This document shows positions 16,594 through 26,800 of a stretch of DNA of 58,503 nt, piece by piece. Position 1 is the first letter of the stretch. Each line of letters opens with the position of its first letter. Made by a program: the position numbers and the translations under genes. Source of the DNA: Kofleriaceae bacterium (GTDB lineage: Bacteria > Myxococcota_A > Polyangia > Haliangiales > Haliangiaceae); contig JANTGM010000029.1 of assembly GCA_024762925.1 (NCBI GenBank), positions 1 through 58,503 of the forward strand, written 5' to 3'. The notes under the pieces were generated by a model. That model searched no databases. It was not told where the DNA came from and saw only the letters and a program-made list of their open reading frames with translations.

Positions 16594-19500
16594 TGCTGTC
16601 CGCGATCGGATTGCTTCCTAGATTCCCAGGGCCCCGCTTAGGGGTAACTGTGCGCCCAAAGACGAGAGAGAGTACCGGCAACACGAAGAGGGTGAGTAGC
16701 GTCGATGTAATGATGCCGCCAATGACAACGGTTGCTAGCGGCCGCTGTACCTCACTGCCAACGCCGAGAGACACTGCCATCGGCAGAAAACCGGCTGCGT
16801 CGGTTACGGCGGTCGCCAAGACGGGGCGCAAGCGTGTCTTGGCCGCCTCAATTACGGAGAGGTCGCGTGCGAGTCCTCGGCCACTGTGCTCGCGAACCGC
16901 CTCAACCAAGATTTGCCCGTTGAGGACCGCAATACCGGCCAGGGCAATGAATCCGACGGCGGCACTCACACTAAAGGGAATGTCACGGAGCCAGAGCGCG
17001 AAGATCGCCCCGATGGCGGCAAAGGGGATACCCGTGTAGATGATGAGTACATCTCGTAAATTCTTCATGCTGAGGAAGAGCAAGATAAATACGAGAACGA
17101 GCACCGCCGGAACAACGATTGCGAGACGCGTTTGCGCTCTCTCCAGATTCTCGAACTGCCCACCCCATTCGATGACATATCCCTCGGGTAGGGTAATTTC
17201 CTCGGCGATCTTTGCGCGGGCCTCTGCAACAAACGAAGCCGCGTCGCGATTCTTGAGGTTGGTTTGTACACGAATGAGTCGTCGCCCCCACTCGCGGTTG
17301 ATGGTGGACGCGGCATCCGTCGATTCTACGGCTGCCAGGCTAGAAAGCGGCACGCTCGCCCCTCCCTCCGTCGGAATTCGCACAGATGCGAGTGCCTCTT
17401 TGTCCTTGCGAAACACATCAGGAAGTCGAACGACAAGTGGGAACACACGCTGTCCTTCGTACACTTCGCCGACTCGAATTCCACCGATGGCCTCGACGAA
17501 GTCGAGCACCTCGAGAGCCGCGACATCATAGCGGGCGATGCTGCTTTGATCGACCGCTACGTTGAGTGTGGGCTGGCCCGTGATTTGGTCAACCGAGATT
17601 TCGTCGGCGCCGGGGACAGATTGCAGCACTCGCTGCACCTCGGCGGCAATCCCAAGTAGCTGGTCAAAGTCATCGCCGATGATCTTGATACCGATGTCGG
17701 ATCGTATCCCCGAGACCATCTCATTCATCCGCATCTCGATTGGTTGTGTGAAGACGATGTTGACGCCTGGCATCTCCGATACGGCGGTTTGCATCTGTGC
17801 TACGAGCTGAGATTGGGTCTCGGCCCGTTTCCAATCTTCGCGAGGGCGAAGCGCGATGAAGATATCCGTTAGCTCGAGCCCCATTGGGTCCGTGGCAACT
17901 TCGGCCGTTCCGATTCGGCTCCAGACATGCTCGATCTCATCGGGGAATTCTTCCAAGAGAAGTGCTTCGAGGCGAGTGTTACCCTGAATCGACTCGTCGA
18001 TAGAAACACCAGCAAGTCGAATCGTGTTGGCGACCAGAGAGCCTTCACTGAGATGAGGGATAAATTCTCCTCCCAGGCGGGGGACGAGGAGACCGGCCGA
18101 TACGAGCAGGATGACCGCGACCGCCAGGACTCTTTTGGGTGCGGCAAGAACGCCCGCGACCATGCGGCCATATCCGGTCGTTAGCGCAGCCGTCATACGG
18201 CTCTCTGGACGCGGTACCTTGCGAGGAAGGAAGTAATAGGAGAGCACGGGGGATAGAAAAACAGCAGTTGCCAGTGCCCCTACGAGAGCGAAAATGAAGG
18301 TCCACGCCATGGGACGGAAGAGCTTGCCTTCGATTCCTTCCAAGGTGAGGACTGGGACGAAGACGAGGGCGATAATTGCCATTCCAAAGATAATGGGGCG
18401 AACGACTTTCGCGCTTGACGCCGCGATCGATTGCAGTCGTTCATCCGGCGTCAACTCTCGTCCGAGCTCGCGCTGTCGTTGGCGCAGTTCACGAAGATTC
18501 GACTCGGTCATGACGACGGATCCGTCCACCAGGATTCCGAAGTCAATTGCTCCCAGGCTCAATAGGCTCGCAGCAATTGCAAACTCGTGCATGCCCTGTA
18601 CTGCAAAGAGCATGGAAATGGGGATGGACACTGCCACCAAGATTCCAGCTTGGAGATTTCCCAGGAGAATGAGCAAGACCAGAACCACCAAGAGAGCGGA
18701 GACTGCGAGGTTGTGCTTCACCGTTGCGATAACTTTGTCGACAAGCGTCGTTCGGTCGTAGACAACTTCAATCTCGATATCTGGTGGAAGCGATGGTCGT
18801 ACCGAATCGAGAGCGTTCTTCAGGTCATTCGCGACAATTCGACTGTTCTCACCCATGAGCATGAAAGCGAGACCAAGCACCGCTTCGCCATTGCCGTCTG
18901 CCGAGACCGCACCTCTTCGAATCTCCGCACCGAGCTCAACTGTTGCAAGGTCTCGAATCCGAATCGGGGTACCGTCGATACTCTCGACGATGATCATCTC
19001 AATCTCTGATATGGACGAAACTCGAGCAACGCCGCGTACAACACTTGCCTCGCCAGCACTGGAAATTTGCCCTCCGCCGACATTGGCATTGTTCCGTTCG
19101 AGAGCTTCAGTGACCTTGCCAAGGGTAAATCCAAATTTGATCAGGGAATCCGGGTCCACCACGACGTGGTACTGGCGTTCGAATCCACCCCAGGAGTTGA
19201 CCTCTGCAACGCCGGAGACTTTTCGGAGCTCGGGTTTGATAACCCAGTCATGAAGTGTTCTGAGCTCTTCCGTCGAGCGGTTTGGATCCGAAGAAGTAAT
19301 GATGTAGTGAAAGATTTCGCCGAGCCCGGTCGCGATTGGTCCAAGCCTTGGCCGCTGTACGCCCTCGGGAAGCTCGACGGATGCTAGGCGCTCGCCGACG
19401 TACTGACGCGCGTCGATGATGGAGATGTCATCACTAAATGTAACGACGACCTGGGAGAGCCCAAACTTGGAAACAGAGCGGCTGCTTTGGAGTCCTGGCA

Positions 19501-19723
19501 ACCCACCGATGGACAGCTCCACAGGGAGAGTAATCTGTTGCTCTACTTCGTTTGGGCTCAGTGCCGGCGCAACCGTGTTTATCTGCACCTGGACCGGTGT
19601 GGTGTCTGGAAAGGCGTCGATCGGAAGCTGGGTGAGGCGAATGACTCCCGCCACGCAAGCGACCAAGAACGCGAGCACTACAACCAGACGATTGCGCAAG
19701 GCACCGTAGATTAAGTTTTTCAT
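16586..19723 (-). CDS. czcA: CzcA-type heavy-metal RND efflux pump (system 1)
   Basis: A 1045-residue inner-membrane proton antiporter that pumps divalent metals. The N-terminus (MKNLIYGALRNRLVVVLAFLVACVAG), two periplasmic porter repeats and twelve membrane spans are clear. The fourth membrane helix carries DFGILVDGSVVMTE, the HME-type charged motif of the Zn/Co/Cd class, unlike the third pump at 30.7 kb. I start at ATG 19723; 9 earlier codons would overlap czcB and lack sense. It is 11 bp after czcB and last in the czcCBA-1 operon, followed by a broken cadA start. Confidence 0.92.
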   Translation of the reverse strand: MKNLIYGALRNRLVVVLAFLVACVAGVIRLTQLPIDAFPDTTPVQVQINTVAPALSPNEVEQQITLPVELSIGGLPGLQSSRSVSKFGLSQVVVTFSDDISIIDARQYVGERLASVELPEGVQRPRLGPIATGLGEIFHYIITSSDPNRSTEELRTLHDWVIKPELRKVSGVAEVNSWGGFERQYHVVVDPDSLIKFGFTLGKVTEALERNNANVGGGQISSAGEASVVRGVARVSSISEIEMIIVESIDGTPIRIRDLATVELGAEIRRGAVSADGNGEAVLGLAFMLMGENSRIVANDLKNALDSVRPSLPPDIEIEVVYDRTTLVDKVIATVKHNLAVSALLVVLVLLILLGNLQAGILVAVSIPISMLFAVQGMHEFAIAASLLSLGAIDFGILVDGSVVMTESNLRELRQRQRELGRELTPDERLQSIAASSAKVVRPIIFGMAIIALVFVPVLTLEGIEGKLFRPMAWTFIFALVGALATAVFLSPVLSYYFLPRKVPRPESRMTAALTTGYGRMVAGVLAAPKRVLAVAVILLVSAGLLVPRLGGEFIPHLSEGSLVANTIRLAGVSIDESIQGNTRLEALLLEEFPDEIEHVWSRIGTAEVATDPMGLELTDIFIALRPREDWKRAETQSQLVAQMQTAVSEMPGVNIVFTQPIEMRMNEMVSGIRSDIGIKIIGDDFDQLLGIAAEVQRVLQSVPGADEISVDQITGQPTLNVAVDQSSIARYDVAALEVLDFVEAIGGIRVGEVYEGQRVFPLVVRLPDVFRKDKEALASVRIPTEGGASVPLSSLAAVESTDAASTINREWGRRLIRVQTNLKNRDAASFVAEARAKIAEEITLPEGYVIEWGGQFENLERAQTRLAIVVPAVLVLVFILLFLSMKNLRDVLIIYTGIPFAAIGAIFALWLRDIPFSVSAAVGFIALAGIAVLNGQILVEAVREHSGRGLARDLSVIEAAKTRLRPVLATAVTDAAGFLPMAVSLGVGSEVQRPLATVVIGGIITSTLLTLFVLPVLSLVFGRTVTPKRGPGNLGSNPIADSNE

Positions 19724-19734
19724 GATCGGTGATC

Positions 19735-21330
19735 CTAATCGTCCGTGCACCCTGCACCGAGGCGCTCGGCGAGTAGGGCTGACTTGATGGAGAATCCGCC
19801 GGTCATGACGATTTCATCTTCCGGGCGAATTCCCGCGAGTACAAGGTACTCATCCGAGGGAAGTCTCCGACTTACCTCAACGCGACGTGCGGCGTAGAGA
19901 TCATCTTCGAGCTTTGTAAACACGAAAGGGTCATTGTCAATTTGGTGGATCGCAGAAGCCGGTAGACGCACGGCCTGTCCGCTCTTTGATGTTTGGGCAG
20001 AGACGTTGGCGAACATCCCGTGGCGAAGAAGCCCATCGGCGTTGGGAAGAACACCTCGGGCACGCACCATTCTTGTTCGTTCGTCCGCCAGCGGGCTGAC
20101 CCAGGTGATTTCCCCTTCGATAGGTGGCCGAGCAAGTGCTTTCAGAGTAACTCGTATTGGCGTTCCTTCGCGGATGCTTGCTGCATGTTCAGCGGGAACG
20201 GAGAGTTCAACCCACATCTGGCTCAGGTCTGCGATTTTGAAGAGCGCCTTGCTTGTACCCACAGCTTCGCCGAGCACTGCAGTACGGTTTACGACGCTGC
20301 CTTTGAACGGGGCTCGCAGCTGAAGGGCAGAACGAGAGTCACGCAAGTTTTTCAACTGGGCGGCCGTGATCCCTAGGTTAAGCAACCGCTCTCGGGCCAG
20401 CCTACTTGTGACCTGTGCTCGATTGGCCGACGCAACGGCGTTCTCCATCGCTCGCTGAGAGCCGATCTTGTCCTCAAAGAGTTGGCTCTGACGTTTGGAC
20501 GCTGCCTTCCACTTCTGCAATTCGGCTTGCGCTGAGAGATAGGCAGCTTTGGCTTCCGCAACATCGGGAGCGTTTACCACCGCCAAAATTGCACCTGCTT
20601 CGATCTCTTGTCCTACGTCGACGTTGATCTTGGTGATCACCCCACCTGCGAGCGGGGTGATCTTGGCCAGGCGATTGCCATCGAACCGGATTTCACCGAG
20701 AAGTTCGATTGAGCTGGCACCCTCCACGTGTTTTGGTCGGGCAGTCGTAACGCCTGCAAGCTCGGCCGAGCGCTTTGATGCCAGCCGTATTGCGAGAGAC
20801 TCACCCACGGGCAACGTGTTGGCGAGATCCGGATGGCATATCCCGCACTCGTGCTCCGGTAGGTTGTGTTCATCGCAAAGCAGAACATCGCCATTCGCTT
20901 TCTCATCGCTGTCGGTTTTCCTGTCACCCTCATTCGTCGTAACAGGCCCATCGGCAGTTTTACCTGCAGGCGCTTTCTTTGTGGCTCTTGATGGGTCGCA
21001 TAGATGGCATTCATCCTCGTAGAGTCCGTGCTCATCACAGAACGGGCGCGTCTCGTCTCGCAGTTCGGGGTGACACTCCCAGCACCTGTCTTCGTACACA
21101 CCATGCTCATCGCACCAGAGCCTTCCTGGTGCGCGTTTGGACGGGTCTTCGATGAAACAGGTTTCGCCGTCAGCGTGCTCGTGAGCGATCGGTGTTGCCT
21201 CGGAGCCTTGTGCCTTGTGCTTTGTGTCCTTGCAGGCGGGCATCGACACGGCGAGCATGAGGACGATGGCCGAGATGAGTGGCCGCTTGCAGGAAGGAGC
21301 CGTCCTGGATGTGTTCTTGCTAGAGATCAT
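19735..21330 (-). CDS. czcB: CzcB-type membrane fusion protein with three Cys/His repeats (system 1)
   Basis: A 531-residue periplasmic adaptor linking the pump to its outer membrane channel. The N-terminal third is unusual: three copies of CDEHx6CxxC (CDEHGVYEDRCWEC, CDEHGLYEDECHLC, CDEHNLPEHECGIC), near residues 75, 95 and 155, joined by Lys/Asp/Glu-rich linkers. Then come the standard barrel-sandwich, hairpin (YLSAQAELQKWKAASKRQ) and beta-barrel domains. The repeats look like zinc-ribbon-type or soft-metal sites. The ATG overlaps the czcC stop. Confidence 0.88.
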   Translation of the reverse strand: MISSKNTSRTAPSCKRPLISAIVLMLAVSMPACKDTKHKAQGSEATPIAHEHADGETCFIEDPSKRAPGRLWCDEHGVYEDRCWECHPELRDETRPFCDEHGLYEDECHLCDPSRATKKAPAGKTADGPVTTNEGDRKTDSDEKANGDVLLCDEHNLPEHECGICHPDLANTLPVGESLAIRLASKRSAELAGVTTARPKHVEGASSIELLGEIRFDGNRLAKITPLAGGVITKINVDVGQEIEAGAILAVVNAPDVAEAKAAYLSAQAELQKWKAASKRQSQLFEDKIGSQRAMENAVASANRAQVTSRLARERLLNLGITAAQLKNLRDSRSALQLRAPFKGSVVNRTAVLGEAVGTSKALFKIADLSQMWVELSVPAEHAASIREGTPIRVTLKALARPPIEGEITWVSPLADERTRMVRARGVLPNADGLLRHGMFANVSAQTSKSGQAVRLPASAIHQIDNDPFVFTKLEDDLYAARRVEVSRRLPSDEYLVLAGIRPEDEIVMTGGFSIKSALLAERLGAGCTDD

Positions 21331-22607
21331 GGATTCGAAATTTTCTGTGTAGTGGTTTGAGGCAAGGCCGCGGCCGCCAGCACGGCGGCATGAGCTTGGG
21401 CAAGTGCCAGTCGCACGCCAAGGTACCCTTCACGACTCTCGAGGATTTCTCGCTGCAAGACGATTACGTCGGGAATGCCAATGTCTCCGGCCTGGAAGGC
21501 CCCCTGAAGCAGCTTGAGGCTCTCCTCTTGGGCACCCAGGACCTCGTCGTCGTAGAGCGCAAGGGCACTTCGCGCTTGTTCATAAGAGAGCAACGCCTGG
21601 CGCAGTTCGGACTCGATCTCGATCTTGCGAGAACTGCTCGCGGCACGCATGCTCTCAAGAGCAGCGCGGGCTCGCTTGCGCTCGCCTTTGTTCCGATTGA
21701 AAACAGGGAGCGTGAATCGAATGCCGCCCATGACGACGCCGATATCTTCTTCTACGCCATAGGTCACGCCAACGGAGACGTCAGGCCATGCTTCCGCGTT
21801 TGCAAGCCGCACGGTCGCTTTGGCAGCCTCAATTTGCCCCGTGAGTGCCCGAAGGTCGGGCCGCTCTTCGAGGGCACGCATAACCAGCGCATCATCATTC
21901 TGCTTTGGCTGGGCTGCCGGAAGACTTCCTTTGAGCGCGAGATTGCGAGTTGCGGGCAGACCAAGAAGCATTTGCAGACGAAGAAGCGCCGACCGTCTGC
22001 TTGAGTTGGCTGCAAGCAAGCGCCGCTTCGCTTCGGCTCGCCGAATACGTGCAGTGTTTACATCCAGAGGGACTCCAGCACCTCGTTCGAGGCGCTTGGT
22101 GGCAACTTCGAACAGGCGCTCCGCGAGCCTTAGACTCTCCCCTCGGATCTCAACGCGACGCTTTGCGGCGATGGCTTCAAAGAAGGCCGTTGCTACCGCA
22201 AGCTCGACAACGCGGAGCACGTCCTGCGTGCTTTGCTCACTTGCTCGCAACTGAGCCTTGGCACGGCCAATTCGCTGCCGGCGCTGCCCACCAATCTCGA
22301 ACTTCTGTTGGACTCCAACTTCAAATTCGAAGTTCGATGGCGCCCCTGAGTTCGATGCACCTCTTTGACCAGCTCGAGCTGCGAGTCGGGGGTTCGTTAC
22401 CAGCAGAACGCTTGCTGCTGCGAGATTCCCCTCGGCCTCCGCGATTCGCAGCCGCGCACCTAGCAAGACAGGGCTGTTGCTTCTCGCGAGCTCAATCGCT
22501 CGTTCTAAGTCGATGTCGCTAGGAGATTGCTCCTGAGCGGCTGCCGCTCGGGGCAGCATGAGCCCCGCCACTGCGAGTGCAGTCAGCATTCGTTGTTTCT
22601 TCGCCAT
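21327..22607 (-). CDS. czcC: CzcC/TolC-type outer membrane efflux channel (system 1)
   Basis: A 426-residue outer membrane factor with a cleavable signal (LTALAVAGLMLPRAAAAQ) and the two OEP repeats (IELARSNSPVLLGARLRIAEAEGNLAAA and the matching second half). I use the ATG at 22607; upstream in-frame codons lie in a hairpin repeat (R2) and do not look like coding. It is the first gene of the czcCBA-1 set; the small Cys-rich gene upstream may be in the same transcript. Confidence 0.88.
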   Translation of the reverse strand: MAKKQRMLTALAVAGLMLPRAAAAQEQSPSDIDLERAIELARSNSPVLLGARLRIAEAEGNLAAASVLLVTNPRLAARAGQRGASNSGAPSNFEFEVGVQQKFEIGGQRRQRIGRAKAQLRASEQSTQDVLRVVELAVATAFFEAIAAKRRVEIRGESLRLAERLFEVATKRLERGAGVPLDVNTARIRRAEAKRRLLAANSSRRSALLRLQMLLGLPATRNLALKGSLPAAQPKQNDDALVMRALEERPDLRALTGQIEAAKATVRLANAEAWPDVSVGVTYGVEEDIGVVMGGIRFTLPVFNRNKGERKRARAALESMRAASSSRKIEIESELRQALLSYEQARSALALYDDEVLGAQEESLKLLQGAFQAGDIGIPDVIVLQREILESREGYLGVRLALAQAHAAVLAAAALPQTTTQKISNP

Positions 22608-22649
22608 ATCCTTCGTCCGTTCCACGGAAAGGTGCCAGCCCCCAAGTGG

Positions 22650-22795
22650 GGCAGTTCGATCGTTTCTCTGCAGGTGGCCTAGAAGTCTGGTGTGAAACGC
22701 CAGACCACAGCGCCGCAGGCGCGAAACACCAACGCTTGCACAGCAAGCGTTAGGAGTTTGGGCGCCAAACATAGTTTGGCACCAGACTCCTAGGG
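22650..22795. repeat. Dispersed intergenic repeat R2, copy 2: hairpin array
   Basis: A row of stem-loops: GTCTGGtG-(5 nt)-CgCCAGAC (22685-22705), GCGCC-gca-GGCGC (22710-22722), AACGCTTGC-aca-GCAAGCGTT (22731-22751), GCCAAAC-ata-GTTTGGC (22764-22780). Three of the four have exactly 3-nt loops. It is inverted relative to the copy at 6.2 kb. It overlaps the 3' end of the Cys-rich gene and might act as a processing or termination signal between it and czcC. Confidence 0.8.
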
Positions 22796-23178
22796 CCAGC
22801 TCGGGCAGGAATCGCTCGGGACGTCCAGAGACGACGCGGCGGCCTTATCAAGGAAGGGCGGACGATGGCTAGAGTGCGAACCGTTGCCAGAGGAAGCGGA
22901 CTCTCAAAAGGAAGAGCGTCGCGAGCACTCAGAAGAATTCGCGGCGTGAAGTCAATGGTTGCGTGGCCTGGGCAGCAAAGGCACGCACACTCGTCGGGGC
23001 AAGAGTCTTTGTCTCTGTCGCCCGGGCATCGCTCATCCTTCGCGTTGCCATGATCGCTACTCGCGAGGTCGGAGGACTGTACGTCCTCGGTCGGCACCGG
23101 GAGGACGAGATCCTCACACGGCGTGGCCGAGAGGAAGACGGCAAACAACGTTACCCAGGCGAGTAGCACTCGCGTCAT
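22750..23178 (-). CDS. Small secreted Cys-rich protein by the metal pump (CzcI-like position)
   Basis: A 142-residue protein with a signal peptide (LLAWVTLFAVFLSATPCE) and a dense central metal-binding-like stretch DSCPDECACLCCPGHA. The C-terminus is basic and its last part runs into repeat R2, so the real end may have been altered. Its ATG overlaps the arsR stop. Small periplasmic proteins in this position are linked to czc operons (CzcI-like), but the homology is not secure. Confidence 0.6.
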   Translation of the reverse strand: MTRVLLAWVTLFAVFLSATPCEDLVLPVPTEDVQSSDLASSDHGNAKDERCPGDRDKDSCPDECACLCCPGHATIDFTPRILLSARDALPFESPLPLATVRTLAIVRPSLIRPPRRLWTSRAIPARAGPRSLVPNYVWRPNS

Positions 23179-23579
23179 GAGGAAGGCTCCTCGCCGCCCA
23201 GGTGGCGCACACAATCAGTGATGAGTGCGAGCACAAATGGATCGCGCAAACTATAATACGCGAGCTTGCCATCCATTCGATACTGCACGAGCTTCATCTT
23301 TCGTAGCGCTTGCAGTTGGTGGGAGGTCGCGGATACCGACAGGGCGATGACCTGGGCGAGGTCGCAGACACAGAGTTCTTCTAGCGCCAAAGCTCGAATG
23401 ATCCGCACCCGAGTTGGGTTCGCCAACACCTTGAATGTTTCGGCGACATCCTGGACCACATCCGGGTCAAGCGCTTTGCCAGACGCTCGCTCGACCCGCT
23501 CCTCATCAAAGACGAAAGCTCCACAGCTACCGGATGGTGCTGGAGGGGAGGTCTCGGAGTTGCGTTTATTCTGGCTCAT
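23175..23579 (-). CDS. ArsR/SmtB-family metal-sensing repressor
   Basis: About 134 residues with the winged helix (VLANPTRVRIIRALALEELCVCDLAQVIALSVSATSHQLQALRKMKLV). The ELCVCDL motif is the alpha-3 metal site known from ArsR, CadC and CmtR type sensors, and a Cys near the N-terminus (GSCGAF) could complete it. The start at 23579 removes a non-conserved N-terminal stretch. It precedes the secreted Cys-rich gene and czcCBA-1 and is likely their repressor, released by a soft or divalent metal such as Cd, Zn or Pb. Confidence 0.88.
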   Translation of the reverse strand: MSQNKRNSETSPPAPSGSCGAFVFDEERVERASGKALDPDVVQDVAETFKVLANPTRVRIIRALALEELCVCDLAQVIALSVSATSHQLQALRKMKLVQYRMDGKLAYYSLRDPFVLALITDCVRHLGGEEPSS

Positions 23580-23897
23580 TGGTGGGTGGTAAGCACCTGA
23601 AAATGCTCCGGTGGAGCCATGCCCATGTCTGTCAGGAGAATGAACACTTGAGCGACTATAGGAATGACATGCTCCAGCTGTCAACCTCAGTGATTGCCAT
23701 GGTTGCCAGCTCCAGCGGACTGCATTGCTTGTCGCAGTTTGCTGCCACACGGCCAGCGAGCGTCAATTCTTGGCTTAAGTTGCGGTTGCATGCATCGCTA
23801 GTCTGCCGCCCCACAGCGACCCGCCTTGATGATGGGGACGCCTTGAGCGAAAAGAACCAGTTCGTTGGTAAAGGACGTTTGGGGATTTCTATGTGCA
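23580..23897. other. Intergenic region upstream of arsR
   Basis: No gene seen. It must carry the promoter of the arsR-czcCBA-1 operon. On the minus strand a TATAGT could act as -10 near 23658, followed by a TCAAGTGTTCA stretch that may be part of an ArsR operator, but no clear dyad is visible. Confidence 0.35.
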
Positions 23898-26800
23898 TCA
23901 TTCTTGTTCTTCTTTCACCAGAGTGCTTGCGACCACGGCGCCGCTGGTTGTGGAGGTCTTTGGACCGAGCCAGGCGTAGATGGTTGGAAGGACAAAGAGC
24001 GTAAGCAACGTGGACGTTGCTAGGCCGCCGATTACAACTGTCGCTAGTGGCCTTTGCACCTCTGCCCCGGCGCTAGTAGCCACCGCCATCGGCAGAAAGC
24101 CAATGCCATCGGTCAATGCTGTCATGAGTACCGCTCTCAACCGAAGCTTTGCTCCCGAAGCGCTGGCTTCTCTAAGCGAGACGCCTTTCCCCTGCAGGTC
24201 GCGAATGTGAGAAACGAGGACGACTCCGTTTAGAACCGCGATCCCAAAAAGAGCAATGAACCCCACCCCAGCGCTAATCGATAGCGGCATTCCCCGTGCA
24301 GCCAATGCGAAGACCCCGCCAACAGCAGCGAATGGTACGTTTACGTAGATCAACAACGCGACTCGCGACGATCCATAGGTCATGTAGAGGAGCAGGAAGA
24401 TCAGGATGAGCGCGGCAGGGACAGCGATCATAAGCCGCTCGGTCGCCTCTCGCAGATTCTTGAACTGGCCGCCCCAAGCCACAATGTAGCCAGAGGGGAG
24501 CTCAACCTCCGCCGCGATCCGCTTCTTGGCTTCGGCCACAAAGCCTGCCAGATCACGGCCACGAACGTTGGTCATGATCGCAATTCGACGCTGCACGTTT
24601 TCTCGGCCAATCTGCGCGGGACCGTCTTCAAACGAAAGCTCAGCGAGTTCCCCTAGAGGGATTGTCGTGCCCGAAGGGGTGCGAATCGGAACATTGTGAA
24701 TCGACTCGATGCTCTGGCGGGTACTCTCGGCCAATCGAACATTCAAGGTGAACCGTCGCTGGCCCTCAAAGACTTCGCCAACGGGGTGACCGGCTACACT
24801 GGACACCGCATTCATGACCTCGGAGGCACTGACGCCATAGCGCGAGATGGCAGGTCGATTCACCTGGACTCGCAAGAAAGGCAGCCCCGACACCTGTTCG
24901 GATTCCACGTCACCGGCTCCCGGCACCGAACGAACGACCTTCTCAATCTTCTCACCCAGCTCGGCGAGAACATCGATATCATCACCGTAAATCTTGATCG
25001 CCACGTCAGCTCGAACGCCGCTAATCAATTCATTGGTTCGCAATTCGATGGGTTGCGAGAACAAGTAGTTTTGGCCGGGAACCTCTACTCTAAGAACATT
25101 CTGCATCGCAGTGACCAATTCTGCCTTCGTTTCTGCCCGGGTCCACAGGTCCCGTGGATGCAGCATGATGAAGACATCTGAGATCTCAACCCCCATTGGG
25201 TCCGTTGCGATTTCTGCTCTACCTGTCCGTGACACCACGGTCTCGATTTCGTCTGGGAAGGCACTGAGCAACGCTTGTTCCTGGCGGGTTGTGAATCGAA
25301 CAGATTCCTCCAGAGGAACTGAGGGCAGACGCACCGACTGCATGGCAATAGCCCCTTCATCGAGCCTTGGAATGAACTCGGCCCCGAGAAATGGCACCGT
25401 GGCGGCCGCCCCACTCAGGAACACGAGTGCAATTCCGACCACTACGAAGCGGCGTCCCATAGCCCAATCAAGAGCGGGAAGGTAGAGACGCTTTACCCCC
25501 CGCAAGAGCCACGTATCTTTCTCTCGCACTCCCCGTCGAAAAACGATGGTCGCCATCGCCGGCATGAAGGTAAGTGCGAGGATGAGCGACGCGAAGAGCG
25601 CGAAGATTACGGTCATCGCCATCGGTTGGAACATCTTTCCTTCGATGCCCTGGAGGGTGAAGATCGGAACGTAAACGAGCATGATGATGGCCACGGCAAA
25701 CGCAACCGGACGAGCAACCTCCTTGCCTGCGCGAATTACCGTTTCCTCGATGCTCTCGCCCTCGGTCCGATTGCGCGTCAGCGCAATGACTAAGACGACA
25801 TGTTCGACCAATACCACAGACCCATCCACGATCAGCCCAAAGTCTAGGGCACCCAGGCTCATGAGATTGCCGGATACTCCGAAGGCATTCATGGCGATGA
25901 AGGTCGCGAGCATGCTCAGGGGAATGCTCGATGCAACGAGAAGACCTCCACGGAGATTTCCCAACAACAGGAACAGGACAATGATGACGAGGACGCCGCC
26001 TTCAATGAGATTCGTTGTAACCGTTCGAACAGTCCGATCTACGAGATCGGTGCGATCATAGAATGTATCGAGAGTGATGCCGGGTGGGAGTGTGGAGGCA
26101 ATCTCCTCGATCTTGTCATCGACTGACGCCGAAACCTCTCGCGAGTTCTCTCCCATTAGCATCATGACGATTCCGGTTACGACTTCACCGCGACCATCGC
26201 GAGTCACGGCCCCTTGTCGGATCATTGGAGCGAGGCGCACATCAGCGATATCACCGATGTGGATTGGTGTGCTCTCGTTCCGTGTAGCGACGACGACATC
26301 CTCCAGGTCATCCAGGCTCTTCACCAACCCATCACCACGAATCAGACGCTGTTCTCCCGCGTGTACGATGTAGCCACCGCCGGCGCTTAGGTTGTTCTTC
26401 TCAATCGCGTCGAAGACATCGTCAAGGCCGAGGTCGAACGCGGTGAGGCGGTCTGGGTACACCGCGACCTCGTAGGTCTTGAGTTCCCCGCCAAAGCTGT
26501 TGACCTCGACAACGCCCGGAACGCTGCGAACCTGGTAGGCAATAAACCAATCGAGGATCTCCCTAAGCTCCATCGGGCTATAGCACTCGGGAGTATCAGG
26601 CTGTCCCGGTTCGCACGCGGGCTCACCTCTAACTTCGAACTGATAGATCTCACCAAGCCCCGAGGAGATGGGCCCCATCTCGGGAGAACCGTAGCCCTCG
26701 GGAATGGCTTCCCGTGCATCGGCAAGGCGCTCTTGTACAAGCTGCCGTGCGAAGTAGATGTCTGTGCCTTCCTCAAAGACCACCGTGACAGCCGACAGCC

